Source: JAOUEA01 sp041287635 | Lineage (GTDB): Bacteria > Actinomycetota > UBA4738 > HRBIN12 | Reading direction: 5' to 3' | DNA length: 64,000 bases | Assembly: GCA_041287635.1 (NCBI GenBank) | Contig: JBGGNG010000057.1 | Span: 62,001-126,000, forward strand | Shown here: positions 7,204-15,871 of the stretch, piece by piece | Layout: each line of letters opens with the position of its first letter | Numbering within the stretch: position 1 is the stretch's first letter | Notes under the pieces: generated by a model | The model's input: the letters and a program-made list of their open reading frames with translations, nothing else | What the model was told of the DNA's origin: nothing | The model's database searches: none | Position numbers and translations under genes: made by a program

Positions 7204-7884
7204 GTGCGCGTCATCCCCTTCCTGGTCTCCGAACTGCGGCTGCCCGATGCGGAGCGGGAGCTCCTGGGGGTCGAGTGGTGGCCGTCGTACGGGCACGCGG
7301 TCGAGCATCCCGAAGGGATCTTCCTGTTCGACAACGGGGCCGGCTACGGCAACGCCGAGATCGACGCGACGTTCTCGCCACGAGTCCGCCCGGTCGAGTA
7401 TGCCCTCGGCGAGGCCGGCATCTCGCTCGCCGACGTGACGGGAGCGGCCAACTGCCACCTGCACTTCGATCATTGCGGGCAGAACACGCGGCTGCGAGGC
7501 ATCCCGATCTTCGTACAGCGCACCGAGTGGGCCATGGTGTGCGAACCCGATTACACGGTGCCCGAGTGGATCGACGTGCCGGGGCTCACGTACGAGCTCC
7601 TCGACGGCGAAGCCGAGGTCGCATCCGGCATCCGGCTTGTCCCGACGCCGGGACACACCGCAGGACACCAGTCGGTGGTCATCGACGCGCCGGGGGGTGC
7701 GATCGTGCTCGCCGGCCAGGCGGTGCAGTCTCGCGAGGAGTGGCAGGGAGCCGAGGGTCCCGACGCATCGGGCCGATCGAGCGCGCCAGACCCCGACGCG
7801 TATGCACGATCGGTCGATCGCTTGCGGCTGCTCGACCCGGTCCGCGTGCACTTCGCGCACGACCCCTCGATCTGGCAGCGCTGA
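7204..7884 (+). CDS. Metallo-beta-lactamase-fold hydrolase (AHL lactonase-like)
   Basis: 226 residues from GTG. Metal ligands are HLHFDH (His85, His87, Asp89, His90) and His151 in PTPGHTAGH, with a last His in VHFAHDPSIW near the C terminus. The overall pattern is that of the N-acyl homoserine lactonase-type branch. The aspartate that normally bridges the two metals (GD after the sixth strand) is Gln here (VLAGQAVQ, about residue 172), so metal binding may be unusual. It lies 24 nt after the DUF6504 gene and 72 nt before dnaE2, inside the SOS-controlled stretch. The substrate is unknown; association of this family with mutasome genes is not something I recognise. Confidence 0.82.
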   Translation: MRVIPFLVSELRLPDAERELLGVEWWPSYGHAVEHPEGIFLFDNGAGYGNAEIDATFSPRVRPVEYALGEAGISLADVTGAANCHLHFDHCGQNTRLRGIPIFVQRTEWAMVCEPDYTVPEWIDVPGLTYELLDGEAEVASGIRLVPTPGHTAGHQSVVIDAPGGAIVLAGQAVQSREEWQGAEGPDASGRSSAPDPDAYARSVDRLRLLDPVRVHFAHDPSIWQR

Positions 7885-7956
7885 GTGACGTCTCCTCGCT
7901 AGGGCACCGACTCGAAGCCTTCCCGGCGGAAGTCGGGATCGAACACGAGTGACGAC

Positions 7957-10900
7957 ATGACGGCTCCGTTCGTGCACCTCGACGTTCGGTCGTGCTTCTC
8001 CCTGAAGGAAGGTGCGTTCACCACCGAGCAGCTCGCGGCGCGCGCGGCAGCGAACGACATACCGGCCGTGGCCATGACCGATCGCGACGGGCTCTACGGC
8101 GCCGCGCGGTTCGTGCGGGCGTGCGAGGCCGAGGGCGTGCGGCCGATCCTGGGTGCGTCGATCACCGTGCGCGCGAGTGCACCCCCACCGGGTGACGCGC
8201 ACGTGGTGCTCCTCGCGACCGACGACACGGGGTACGCGAACCTCTGCCGGCTGCTCACCGACGCGCACATGCTCGGCGAGCGCGGCGACCCCTGGGTCGA
8301 CCCGATGCAGATCTGCGCGCACGCAGCGGGGCTCGTCGCGATCGCCGGACCTCGGTCGCAACCGGGGCGAGCGGCCGCCCAGGGCCGCGTCGACCACGCC
8401 ACACGGATGCTCGACCCGTTCCGCGAGGCGTTCGGGCGTGAGCGGCTCTTCGTCGGCGTCGAGCAGCGGCTCGAACGCGGATCGAACGACGAGACCCGCG
8501 CGATGCTGCGCCTCGCCGAGCGGGCCGGCGTCGGCGCCGTCGCGACGAACCCGGTGCGCTACCTCGAGCCCGGCGACGCGTTCGTGGCCGACGTGCTCGA
8601 GTGCATGCGGCGACTCGTGCCGCTCGCCGAGACGAACGTCACCCGGCGCAACGCCGAGGGCTGGCTGAAGCCCGCCGCCGAGATGCGCGCGCTCTTCGTC
8701 GAGCGCCCCGACCTGTGTGACGCGACGCTCGAGGTCGCCGACATGTGCCGGTTCGACCTGGGGCTCGGGCGCATCCACTTCCCCGATTTCCCGACGCCGC
8801 AGCGCCGCAGCGCCGATGCTGTGCTCGCCGAACGGTGCTGGCGGGGGGTGCACGAACGCGAGATGCGTGAGGACGAGCGTCTGCGCGACCGGCTGCACCA
8901 CGAGCTCTCGATGATCCGGCGCATGGGATTCGCGGCGTACTTCCTCACCGTGGCCGACATCGTCGCCGACGTGAAGGCGATGGGCATCAGGGCCGCGTGC
9001 CGGGGGTCGGCCGCCGGATCGCTCGTGTGCTACCTGACGGGCATCTCCGACGTCGACGCGCTCCGCCACGACCTGTCGTTCGAGCGGTTCATGAATCCGA
9101 TGCGCAAGGACCTTCCCGACATCGACATCGATGTCGAGTCAGCGAGGCGTGAGGACGTCTACGACATGATCCTCGGCCGCCACGGGGAAGAGCGCGCAGG
9201 CTGCGTCGCGATGATCGACACGTACCGCGCGCGCTCGGCGATCCGCGAGGTCGGCAAGGCGCTCGGGCTGCCCGATACCGAGGTCGGTGTCGTCGCGAAG
9301 TCGTTCCCGCACATCTCGGCGCGACACCTGCGCGAGGCGATCGAGCGCCTGCCCGAACTGGCGGACATCAACCTCCGCTTCGAGCAGATGCAACGCCTGA
9401 TCGGCGTCGCCGAGAGGATCGGCGGCTTCCCGCGACATATCGCGCTGCATCCCTGCGGTATCGTGCTCGCGAGCCACGACCTGGTCGAACGCGTACCGCT
9501 GGAGCGCAGCGCGAACGGCCATCGCATGATCCAGGCCGACAAGGACGACGTCGAGCTGCTCGGCTACCTGAAGCTCGACATCCTCGGCGTGCGCATGCTG
9601 AGCTCGATGCGACACGCGCTCGACGAGATCGCGCGCACGACGGGGGAGAAGGTCGACCTCGACCGCATCGCGCTCGACGACCCCGCCACGTTCGAGCTCG
9701 TTCGCGCGTCCGATACGCTCGGGTGCTTCCAGATCGAGTCGCCGGGCCAGCGTGAATTGCTGCAGAAGCTCCAGCCCGACCGCTGGGAGGACCTGATCGT
9801 CGACATCTCGCTGTTCCGGCCCGGGCCGGTGAAGTCCGACATGATCACGCCCTACCTGCGACGTCGCTCGGCGTTCGAGCGTCCGACGTATATCCACCCC
9901 GGGCTGCGCGGGCCCCTGCAGGAGACGTACGGGGTGATCGTCTTCCACGAGCAGGTGATCAGGGCGCTCGCCGCGCTCGCCGGCTACACCGAGACCTACG
10001 CCGACCACATCCGGCGACATCTCGATCGCGACGACCTGCTGCCGGGCTTCGAGGCCGACTTCATCGAGCGCGCGGTCGCCCGTGGCGTCGATCGCGATGC
10101 GGCCGCCGAGGTCTGGCATGCGGTGACGCAGTTCGCGAGCTTCGGCTTCTGCAAGGCGCACGCGGCAGCGTTCGCGGTGCCGACCTACCAGAGCGCGTGG
10201 CTGAAGGCGCACCATCCGGCTCACATGTATGCCGGCCTGCTGACCCACGACCCAGGCATGTACCCGCGTCGCACGATCCTCGACGACGCCCGCCGTCACG
10301 ACATCCCGATCCTGGCGCTCGACGTGAACCGCAGCGAGCCGGAGTACGTGGTCGAGGAGGTCGAAGGACGATGGGGCATCAGGCTCGGGTTCCAGGATGT
10401 GCACGGCATCAGCGGCGCCGAGATCCGCTCGATCCTGATGGCGCGCGCCGACCGAGCGTTCCGCGACGTGGGCGACTTCATGCGGCGCACCACCGTGAGC
10501 CGTCCGGTGACCGAGGCGCTGGCGCATGCCGGCGCGTTCGACGCGCTCGAGCCGGCTCGCCGTCGCCACCTCTACGTGGCGATGACCACCGAGGCCGAGC
10601 GCGAGGGTGATCAGCTCACGCTCACGATGGGCGCCGATCCGGCCGAGGGGCACCGGTTCACTGACTACTCCGACGCCGAGGTGGTGCGCGCCGAGCTCGA
10701 GGTGCTCGGACTCGACGCCACACGGCACATCGTGAGCTTCTACGAGCCGCTCCTCTGCGACCTCGGGGTCACGCGCTCGAGGGATCTTCGCTCCGCGCGC
10801 GGCGGCTCGAAGGTGATCGTCGCGGGCGTGAAGGTCGCCTCGCAGACCCCGGCGATCCGCAGCGGCCAGCGCATCATCTTCCTCACGCTCGACGACGCGA

Positions 10901-11187
10901 CGGGGCCGGTGGAGGTGACGGTGTTCGAGTCGGTGCAGCCCAAGGTGGCGACGACCGTCTTCCACGGGTACGCGCTCGCGGTCGCGGGCGAGCTCAGACG
11001 CACCGGGGTCGGCGGCGTGAGCGTGGTCGCCGAGGAGGTCTGGGATCTGTCGGCGTTGCATCGGGCGCGTGCCGAGGGCCGTCTGCGCGAGGCCGTGCGC
11101 TGCCAGTCGTGGGACAGGGCGAACTCGACACCCGCCGGCGCCGGGCCGCGCTCGCTCTGGCACGCGAGCCCCGGCTCCGCGGGATGA
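7957..11187 (+). CDS. dnaE2: Error-prone DNA polymerase III alpha subunit DnaE2
   Basis: 1076 residues, the usual length for DnaE2 and about 120 shorter than the replicative DnaE1 at 43 kb. Order: PHP domain (FVHLDVRSCFSLKEG, AVAMTDRDGLYG) in the first 270 residues; polymerase core with PDIDIDVE near 387-394 and IVDISLFRPGP near 614-624 carrying the catalytic aspartates; thumb and helix-hairpin-helix region; and an OB-fold (KVIVAGVKVASQTPAIRSG) close to the end. RMIQADKDDVELLGYLKLDILG is in the DnaE2 style. It performs damage-induced mutagenic synthesis. It is third in the operon behind the LexA box and ends 7 nt before dinB. No ImuA or ImuB gene is present nearby. Confidence 0.95.
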   Translation: MTAPFVHLDVRSCFSLKEGAFTTEQLAARAAANDIPAVAMTDRDGLYGAARFVRACEAEGVRPILGASITVRASAPPPGDAHVVLLATDDTGYANLCRLLTDAHMLGERGDPWVDPMQICAHAAGLVAIAGPRSQPGRAAAQGRVDHATRMLDPFREAFGRERLFVGVEQRLERGSNDETRAMLRLAERAGVGAVATNPVRYLEPGDAFVADVLECMRRLVPLAETNVTRRNAEGWLKPAAEMRALFVERPDLCDATLEVADMCRFDLGLGRIHFPDFPTPQRRSADAVLAERCWRGVHEREMREDERLRDRLHHELSMIRRMGFAAYFLTVADIVADVKAMGIRAACRGSAAGSLVCYLTGISDVDALRHDLSFERFMNPMRKDLPDIDIDVESARREDVYDMILGRHGEERAGCVAMIDTYRARSAIREVGKALGLPDTEVGVVAKSFPHISARHLREAIERLPELADINLRFEQMQRLIGVAERIGGFPRHIALHPCGIVLASHDLVERVPLERSANGHRMIQADKDDVELLGYLKLDILGVRMLSSMRHALDEIARTTGEKVDLDRIALDDPATFELVRASDTLGCFQIESPGQRELLQKLQPDRWEDLIVDISLFRPGPVKSDMITPYLRRRSAFERPTYIHPGLRGPLQETYGVIVFHEQVIRALAALAGYTETYADHIRRHLDRDDLLPGFEADFIERAVARGVDRDAAAEVWHAVTQFASFGFCKAHAAAFAVPTYQSAWLKAHHPAHMYAGLLTHDPGMYPRRTILDDARRHDIPILALDVNRSEPEYVVEEVEGRWGIRLGFQDVHGISGAEIRSILMARADRAFRDVGDFMRRTTVSRPVTEALAHAGAFDALEPARRRHLYVAMTTEAEREGDQLTLTMGADPAEGHRFTDYSDAEVVRAELEVLGLDATRHIVSFYEPLLCDLGVTRSRDLRSARGGSKVIVAGVKVASQTPAIRSGQRIIFLTLDDATGPVEVTVFESVQPKVATTVFHGYALAVAGELRRTGVGGVSVVAEEVWDLSALHRARAEGRLREAVRCQSWDRANSTPAGAGPRSLWHASPGSAG

Positions 11188-11194
11188 TGCTGGG

Positions 11195-12412
11195 ATGACC
11201 GGCCGATCACGAGGCCAGGCCTTGCCCGACGAGCGCCCGCCCGAACCGATCCTGCACGCCGATCTCGATGCGTTCTACGCCTCGGTCGAGATGCTGAAGG
11301 ACCCGTCGCTCGCCGGGAAGCCGGTGATCGTCGGTGGCGTGGGCGGCCGTGGGGTCGTGAGCTCGGCGTCGTACGAGGCCCGCGGGTTCGGCGTGCGCTC
11401 GGCGATGCCCACGGTGCGAGCGCGCCGGCTCTGCCCCGACGGCGTTTTCGTGCCACCCGACTTCGAGGCGTACCAGGCGCACTCGAACCGGTTCCGCGAG
11501 GTGCTGCTCGCCCACACGCCGTTCGTCGAACCGATCTCCCTCGACGAGGCGTTCCTCGACGTCGGCGGGGCCACGATGCTGTTCGGCGACCCGCGGGTGA
11601 TCGCCGCGCGCATCCGGGCCGAGGTCGAACGCGAGGTCGGGGTCACGTGCTCGGTCGGGGTCGCGCCGACGAAGTTCGTGGCCAAGCTCGCCTCCGACCA
11701 CTGCAAGCCCAACGGGATGCTCGTGGTGCCGGCGGACGGCGTGCTCGGATTCCTCGAGCCGCTGCCGGTCGGCCGGCTGTGGGGCGTGGGGGAGAAGACC
11801 GGCGAGGTGCTCTCGCGTCTGGCGGTGCGCACGATCGGCGACCTCGCCGCGACCCCCGAGCCGATCCTCGCGCGCCTGCTCGGCGAGCAGCACGCTCGGC
11901 ATCTGACGCGGCTCGCCCACGGTGTCGACGACCGCCACGTCGTGCCCTACGAGGCGCCGAAGTCCGTCGGCCACGAGGAGACGTTCGAGGTCGACCTCGA
12001 CGACGACGAGACCCTCCTGCGCGAGCTCTTGGCGCTCTCGGGGAAGGTGGCGTCGCGGCTGCGTGCCGACGGATATCGCGCCCGCACCGTGACGATGAAG
12101 GTGCGACTGGCGACGTTCACCACGCTCACGCGGTCGAAAACGTCGAACGACCCCACCGACGTGGGCGCGGATCTCTACCACACGGTCGCCGAGCTCTACC
12201 GCGCCCTGCCGGGGGAACGCCGGCGTGTGCGCCTGCTGGGGGTGCAGGCGAGCGGGTTGGTGTCCGCGGGCGCCGAGCAGCTCGCCCTGCTGCGCGGGGA
12301 GCGGTGGGGCGACGTGGAACGGGCCGTCGACCGCATCGAGCATCGGTTCGGGCGTGGCGCGGCGATGCCCGCCTCGCTGCTCGATCGCTCTCGGCGTGAC
12401 CGGCCGATCTGA
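11195..12412 (+). CDS. dinB: Y-family DNA polymerase IV
   Basis: 405 residues starting at the ATG 7 nt after dnaE2. HADLDAFYASVE (Asp23 with the steric-gate region) and ISLDEAFLDV (Asp117, Glu118) give the metal-binding catalytic residues, so it is an active-type DinB and not the catalytically dead ImuB usually partnered with DnaE2. GVTCSVGVAPTKFVAKLAS, the LWGVGEKTGEVLSRL hairpin and a little-finger domain follow. QLALL near residue 368 resembles a beta-clamp binding pentapeptide. It bypasses lesions with low fidelity. As last gene of the SOS operon it may substitute for ImuB beside DnaE2. Confidence 0.95.
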   Translation: MTGRSRGQALPDERPPEPILHADLDAFYASVEMLKDPSLAGKPVIVGGVGGRGVVSSASYEARGFGVRSAMPTVRARRLCPDGVFVPPDFEAYQAHSNRFREVLLAHTPFVEPISLDEAFLDVGGATMLFGDPRVIAARIRAEVEREVGVTCSVGVAPTKFVAKLASDHCKPNGMLVVPADGVLGFLEPLPVGRLWGVGEKTGEVLSRLAVRTIGDLAATPEPILARLLGEQHARHLTRLAHGVDDRHVVPYEAPKSVGHEETFEVDLDDDETLLRELLALSGKVASRLRADGYRARTVTMKVRLATFTTLTRSKTSNDPTDVGADLYHTVAELYRALPGERRRVRLLGVQASGLVSAGAEQLALLRGERWGDVERAVDRIEHRFGRGAAMPASLLDRSRRDRPI

Positions 12413-12443
12413 ACGCGTGGGTTCCATGGTCGGGAAGGCTCCC

Positions 12444-12449
12444 TATAAT
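12444..12449 (+). promoter_or_regulatory. -10 element for the DUF3040 gene
   Basis: A consensus TATAAT in a GC-rich gap, about 60 nt before the start; the -35 (TTCCAT, 12422-12427) is weak. Confidence 0.5.
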
Positions 12450-12508
12450 CGAGGGGTCCGAAGGGCTACCCCCAACGACCGTCGGGCGAGACTCGCCGGA
12501 GGAACCGC

Positions 12509-12877
12509 ATGCCCCTGAGCGAACACGAACAACGCATCCTCGAGGAGATCGAGCGACGGCTGGCCGAGGACGACCCGAAGCTGGTCGAACAGGTCGGGCG
12601 CACCGACCTGTATACGCACCTCGCGCGTCGCATCCGGCTCGCGGCGATCGTGTTCGTGATCGGCTTCGTGTTGCTGCTCCTGTTCGTGGTGAGCCCGTGG
12701 ATCGCGGCCGTGGGGTTCGTCGCGATGATCGGGTCGGCGCTGCTGATCTACCGGTACCTGGGTCAGCTCGGGCGCGACCAGATCCGAGCGATGCAGTCCG
12801 ACGGCGGCTCGATCACGGGCATCATCGGCCGGCTCGCGGCGCGGTTCCGTCCGCCCACACCGACCGACGACGTCTGA
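12509..12877 (+). CDS. DUF3040 family small membrane protein
   Basis: 122 residues. The N-terminal LSEHEQRILEEIERRLAEDDP is the signature of DUF3040, a family confined to actinobacteria. Two hydrophobic segments follow (about 46-64, IVFVIGFVLLLLFVVSPW, and 67-86), then a charged tail. It has GCCGGAGGAA as ribosome site and its own consensus -10. Function unknown; the family is often found near dcw or polymerase genes. It is probably a single-gene transcript between dinB and the MerR gene. Confidence 0.85.
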   Translation: MPLSEHEQRILEEIERRLAEDDPKLVEQVGRTDLYTHLARRIRLAAIVFVIGFVLLLLFVVSPWIAAVGFVAMIGSALLIYRYLGQLGRDQIRAMQSDGGSITGIIGRLAARFRPPTPTDDV

Positions 12878-12953
12878 ACCCCGTCGGTCCCATGTCCGGA
12901 CGAGCGGTTCCACGACCGTTGTGACCTCGCGGCTTGCCGCCCTTCCACGCGCT

Positions 12954-12963
12954 GTTGTACAAC
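12954..12963. promoter_or_regulatory. Perfect palindrome GTTGTACAAC upstream of the MerR gene
   Basis: A 10-nt perfect palindrome, AT-richer than its surroundings, in the 200-nt gap between the DUF3040 and MerR genes. It may be an operator, possibly for the MerR protein itself; no other evidence supports this. Confidence 0.3.
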
Positions 12964-13077
12964 GGGGTCCCTTCCCCCTGGGTGCGAGTCGTCGGTCGGT
13001 GCTCCGAACCGCTTCGGCGATCCGTGCCGAAGGTGTGTGGACGACAGAGACTCGAGACCGAGGGGGCACGCAACCGG

Positions 13078-13563
13078 ATGGAGGGATTCACCACCCACCA
13101 GGCCTGCAAGTTCACCGGCTGCACGCCTCGCCAGCTCAGGTACTGGGATCAGATCGGATTAGTGCAACCCTCCGTCCAGGGCACCGGGGGTCGCCCGGGG
13201 GTGCCGCGCCTCTACGCGTTCCGAGATCTCGTCGCGCTGAGGGTGGTGAAATCGCTCCTCGACGGCGGCATGTCGCTGCAGCGCGTGCGCCGTTCGTGGG
13301 AGTTCCTGAACACGCGGGCCGGCATGGACAAGCACCTGTCCGAGGTGAAGCTCGTCACCGACGGCCAGAGCATCTTCAAGATCTGTCGCCGCGACGGCGA
13401 GGTCATGGACGCGCTCCGCGACGGTCAGATGGCGTTCTTCGTGGCGATCGACGACATCGCGAGCGGCGTCGAGACCGACGTCAGGCAGTTCCGCGAGGAT
13501 CGCGAGAAGTTCGTGCGTGCGCTGCGAGAGGCTGCGGCGCAGACCGTCACAGGGACCTCCTAG
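13078..13563 (+). CDS. MerR family transcriptional regulator
   Basis: 161 residues from the ATG at 13078 behind GAGGGGG. The winged helix-turn-helix is at the N terminus: FTTHQACKFTGCTPRQLRYW and then DQIGLVQPS, followed by YAFRDLVALRVVKSLLDGGMSL, the usual MerR order. The C-terminal half has FKICRRDGEVMDALRDGQM and no clustered cysteines, so it does not look like a metal sensor; the effector is unknown. It faces the convergent transglutaminase gene with 16 nt between the stops. The target promoter cannot be named from the sequence. Confidence 0.88.
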   Translation: MEGFTTHQACKFTGCTPRQLRYWDQIGLVQPSVQGTGGRPGVPRLYAFRDLVALRVVKSLLDGGMSLQRVRRSWEFLNTRAGMDKHLSEVKLVTDGQSIFKICRRDGEVMDALRDGQMAFFVAIDDIASGVETDVRQFREDREKFVRALREAAAQTVTGTS

Positions 13564-13579
13564 AGGCTCGCCCCGCCCC

Positions 13580-15871
13580 TCAGCGCCGCCGGTACGGCCC
13601 CGTGACCCGCTGCGTCCACCCGGCCTCGCGTCGCATCGCCCGCACGACCGAGTCCGTGGCGAGCCGCACGGTCTCCGCGTGCTCGCGATCGAGGTCGTCG
13701 CCGCCGTACGCCGCGAGGGTCGCGACGGCCGTCAGCCGGTCGAGGTCGTCGCCGCCGAGCCGTGCCTCGCCCGCGACGGCGCGACGGTACTCCTCGAGCG
13801 TCTGACCCGGAGCCCTCGGGTGCCCCAGCTCGGCCGCGCGGTCGGTGAACACGTCGTACGTCGCGAGGACCACGCTGCGCGCTGCCGGTCCGGCATGTCG
13901 CAGCCGCCGTCGCCGCCGCCACGCCCGCACCGGTGGGACGAGCGCCAGCGCCACGCCGGCGGCGACGAGTCCGGCGAGGACCGCGTTGCGCGCGGTGACG
14001 GGGCCGGGATCGACGGCGACGGCCGCGACGCCGACGGGATCGATCGGTCCGCCACCGCCGCTGCGTGGTCCCAGGAGGCCGGGCGGCACGCCCTCCCGGA
14101 CGTTGGTCGAGTTGGCCGCGCTCTCCGACCCTCCCACCGCGTCGGGACCTCCTTGACCCTCGGGCCCGCAGGGCGACCCGTCGGGATTGACGCAGGGCGT
14201 CGACCCGTCCGGGTCGAGGTAGGGATAGGCCTCCACGTTCTGGCGGTTCGGGGTCGGTTCGAACGGCACCCACCCGAACGACGGGAAGAACACCTCGACC
14301 CACACGTGGGCGTTCTCGGTGGTCACCGACAGCCTCCCCGAGGAGCCCTTGGCCTCTCCCGGCGTGAAGCCCATGGCGAGCCGGGTCGGGATGCCCAGCG
14401 TGCGGAGCATCGCCCCCATCGTGCTCGCGAACTGCTGGCAGAACCCCGCCCGGTCCTCGAGGAGGAAGTCGACCATCGCCCGGTCGCTCGTGGAGCCCGG
14501 CACGGTGTCGTCGTACTCGAAGTCTCCCCCGGTGAACCGGTCCTGGATCGCGATGATCCGGTCGTACGGTGAGGAGGCGCCTCTGGTCCACGCGGCGGCC
14601 GTGGCGGCGATCTCCGGCGGCAGGTCCACCGGGTACTGCGTATAGCGAACCGTCTCGCTCGTCGCCGGGATCGTGTCTGCTCGCAGCTCTTGGGGGGTGG
14701 GTTGCACCACGTCTGCAACAGCCGTGTACGTGACCCCCGCACCGACGCCACCATCGATGAGGACCGAGCCGCCCTCGGGGTCCCACCGCATGCCATCGAG
14801 CTGGGCGTCGGTGGAGCGTGGCGGATAGGGGAGCGGCAGCCAGGGATCCGTGAGCTGGCTCGCGGCCGTGAATGTGACCACGGTCGTCTCGCCGGGAGCC
14901 GCGACCGGGGTCGTCGTGGCGAGCGTCGCATCGGGCTCGATCGCGAGGGTGGTCGGGGCCGGATCGTGGCTCCAGCGCTGGCCGTCGAAGTTCGGCAGGG
15001 CGACCATCCGCCAGTACCGGCCGACGTCGGCCTCGACGTCGAACACGGGAAGGATCTCGTCGCGTTGCAGGCTCTCCTGCACCGAGACCAAGGGGTCGAT
15101 CCTCACCCGGTCGTCGTCGGCGCTGGAGAGATCGATCACGCCTTTGGAGCCGAAGCCGGGGAGCACGATCGGGGCGACCGCGGCGACCATCACCGCGGCG
15201 GCGGCGACCCGTCTCGCCCCGCGGCCGGCCGCCACGTCGAGTCGGGCGACCCTGCCGGGACTCGTCCAGACCGGGCCCCACCCCTGCACTCGGCGCAGAC
15301 CGTCGGCGAACAACAGCGCGGAGGCCGCGACCAGGAAGAGCAACCCGAAGATCGGACGGATCACGTCTTCCAACACCGAGTCGGCGAACCCGACGAGCGC
15401 GATCGGCGGGAGCAGGGCGAGCAACGGGCTGCCGGCACGGAACGCGAGCGAGTGCGCAGCGAACACGGCGGCCCAGACGCCGGCGATGCCGGCGAGCATC
15501 AGCGGGGCGAGCGGCGGTGAGGGCGCTACCTGCACCCGCGCCTGCTCGCCCACCCGTGCCGCCGCGTCGAGTGACACGCGGAGGGTCTCGAGCGTGGGCA
15601 GGCCGAACCAGGTGGTTTCGGGAAACACGAGCAGGCCGATCGCGATCGCGAGGCCCGCGGCGCTCGCGATCGTCGCGAGCACGAGGCTCCTGCGCTCGAG
15701 CGCCGTCGCGATGACCGCCGACACCACGCCGGCCACCAGGAGCCGGAGCGTCGGTCCGTTGCCCTCGAAGACACGACCGAGCGCGATCGCCGCGGTTGCG
15801 GCGACGAGGACGGTCGCGACGCCGGCGATCACACGCTGCGTGCGAGCGGACGTTCCCGGGGAGCGTGCCAT
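13580..15871 (-). CDS. Transglutaminase-like membrane protein (TgpA family)
   Basis: 763 residues. The N-terminal 210 or so contain several membrane helices (DUF3488-like), then an extracellular part and a transglutaminase core with the triad Cys in GFCQQFASTMG (near 472), His in NAHVWVEVFFP (near 522) and the WVPFEPTP motif, followed by another helix (VLAGLVAAGVALALVPPV) and a DUF4129-like tail (GQTLEEYRRAV). The start at 15871 is preceded by AAGGAACG; a longer frame from 15916 has no ribosome site. It overlaps the end of the DUF58 gene by 43 nt. MoxR-DUF58-TgpA sets are common in bacteria; the substrate is unknown. Confidence 0.9.
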   Translation of the reverse strand: MARSPGTSARTQRVIAGVATVLVAATAAIALGRVFEGNGPTLRLLVAGVVSAVIATALERRSLVLATIASAAGLAIAIGLLVFPETTWFGLPTLETLRVSLDAAARVGEQARVQVAPSPPLAPLMLAGIAGVWAAVFAAHSLAFRAGSPLLALLPPIALVGFADSVLEDVIRPIFGLLFLVAASALLFADGLRRVQGWGPVWTSPGRVARLDVAAGRGARRVAAAAVMVAAVAPIVLPGFGSKGVIDLSSADDDRVRIDPLVSVQESLQRDEILPVFDVEADVGRYWRMVALPNFDGQRWSHDPAPTTLAIEPDATLATTTPVAAPGETTVVTFTAASQLTDPWLPLPYPPRSTDAQLDGMRWDPEGGSVLIDGGVGAGVTYTAVADVVQPTPQELRADTIPATSETVRYTQYPVDLPPEIAATAAAWTRGASSPYDRIIAIQDRFTGGDFEYDDTVPGSTSDRAMVDFLLEDRAGFCQQFASTMGAMLRTLGIPTRLAMGFTPGEAKGSSGRLSVTTENAHVWVEVFFPSFGWVPFEPTPNRQNVEAYPYLDPDGSTPCVNPDGSPCGPEGQGGPDAVGGSESAANSTNVREGVPPGLLGPRSGGGGPIDPVGVAAVAVDPGPVTARNAVLAGLVAAGVALALVPPVRAWRRRRRLRHAGPAARSVVLATYDVFTDRAAELGHPRAPGQTLEEYRRAVAGEARLGGDDLDRLTAVATLAAYGGDDLDREHAETVRLATDSVVRAMRREAGWTQRVTGPYRRR

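Noticed and set aside
7928..7950. Half LexA box (TCGAACACGAGT) just before dnaE2
   Set aside because: Only the left arm fits; the right arm reads GTGACG, not GTTCGA, so there is no palindrome.
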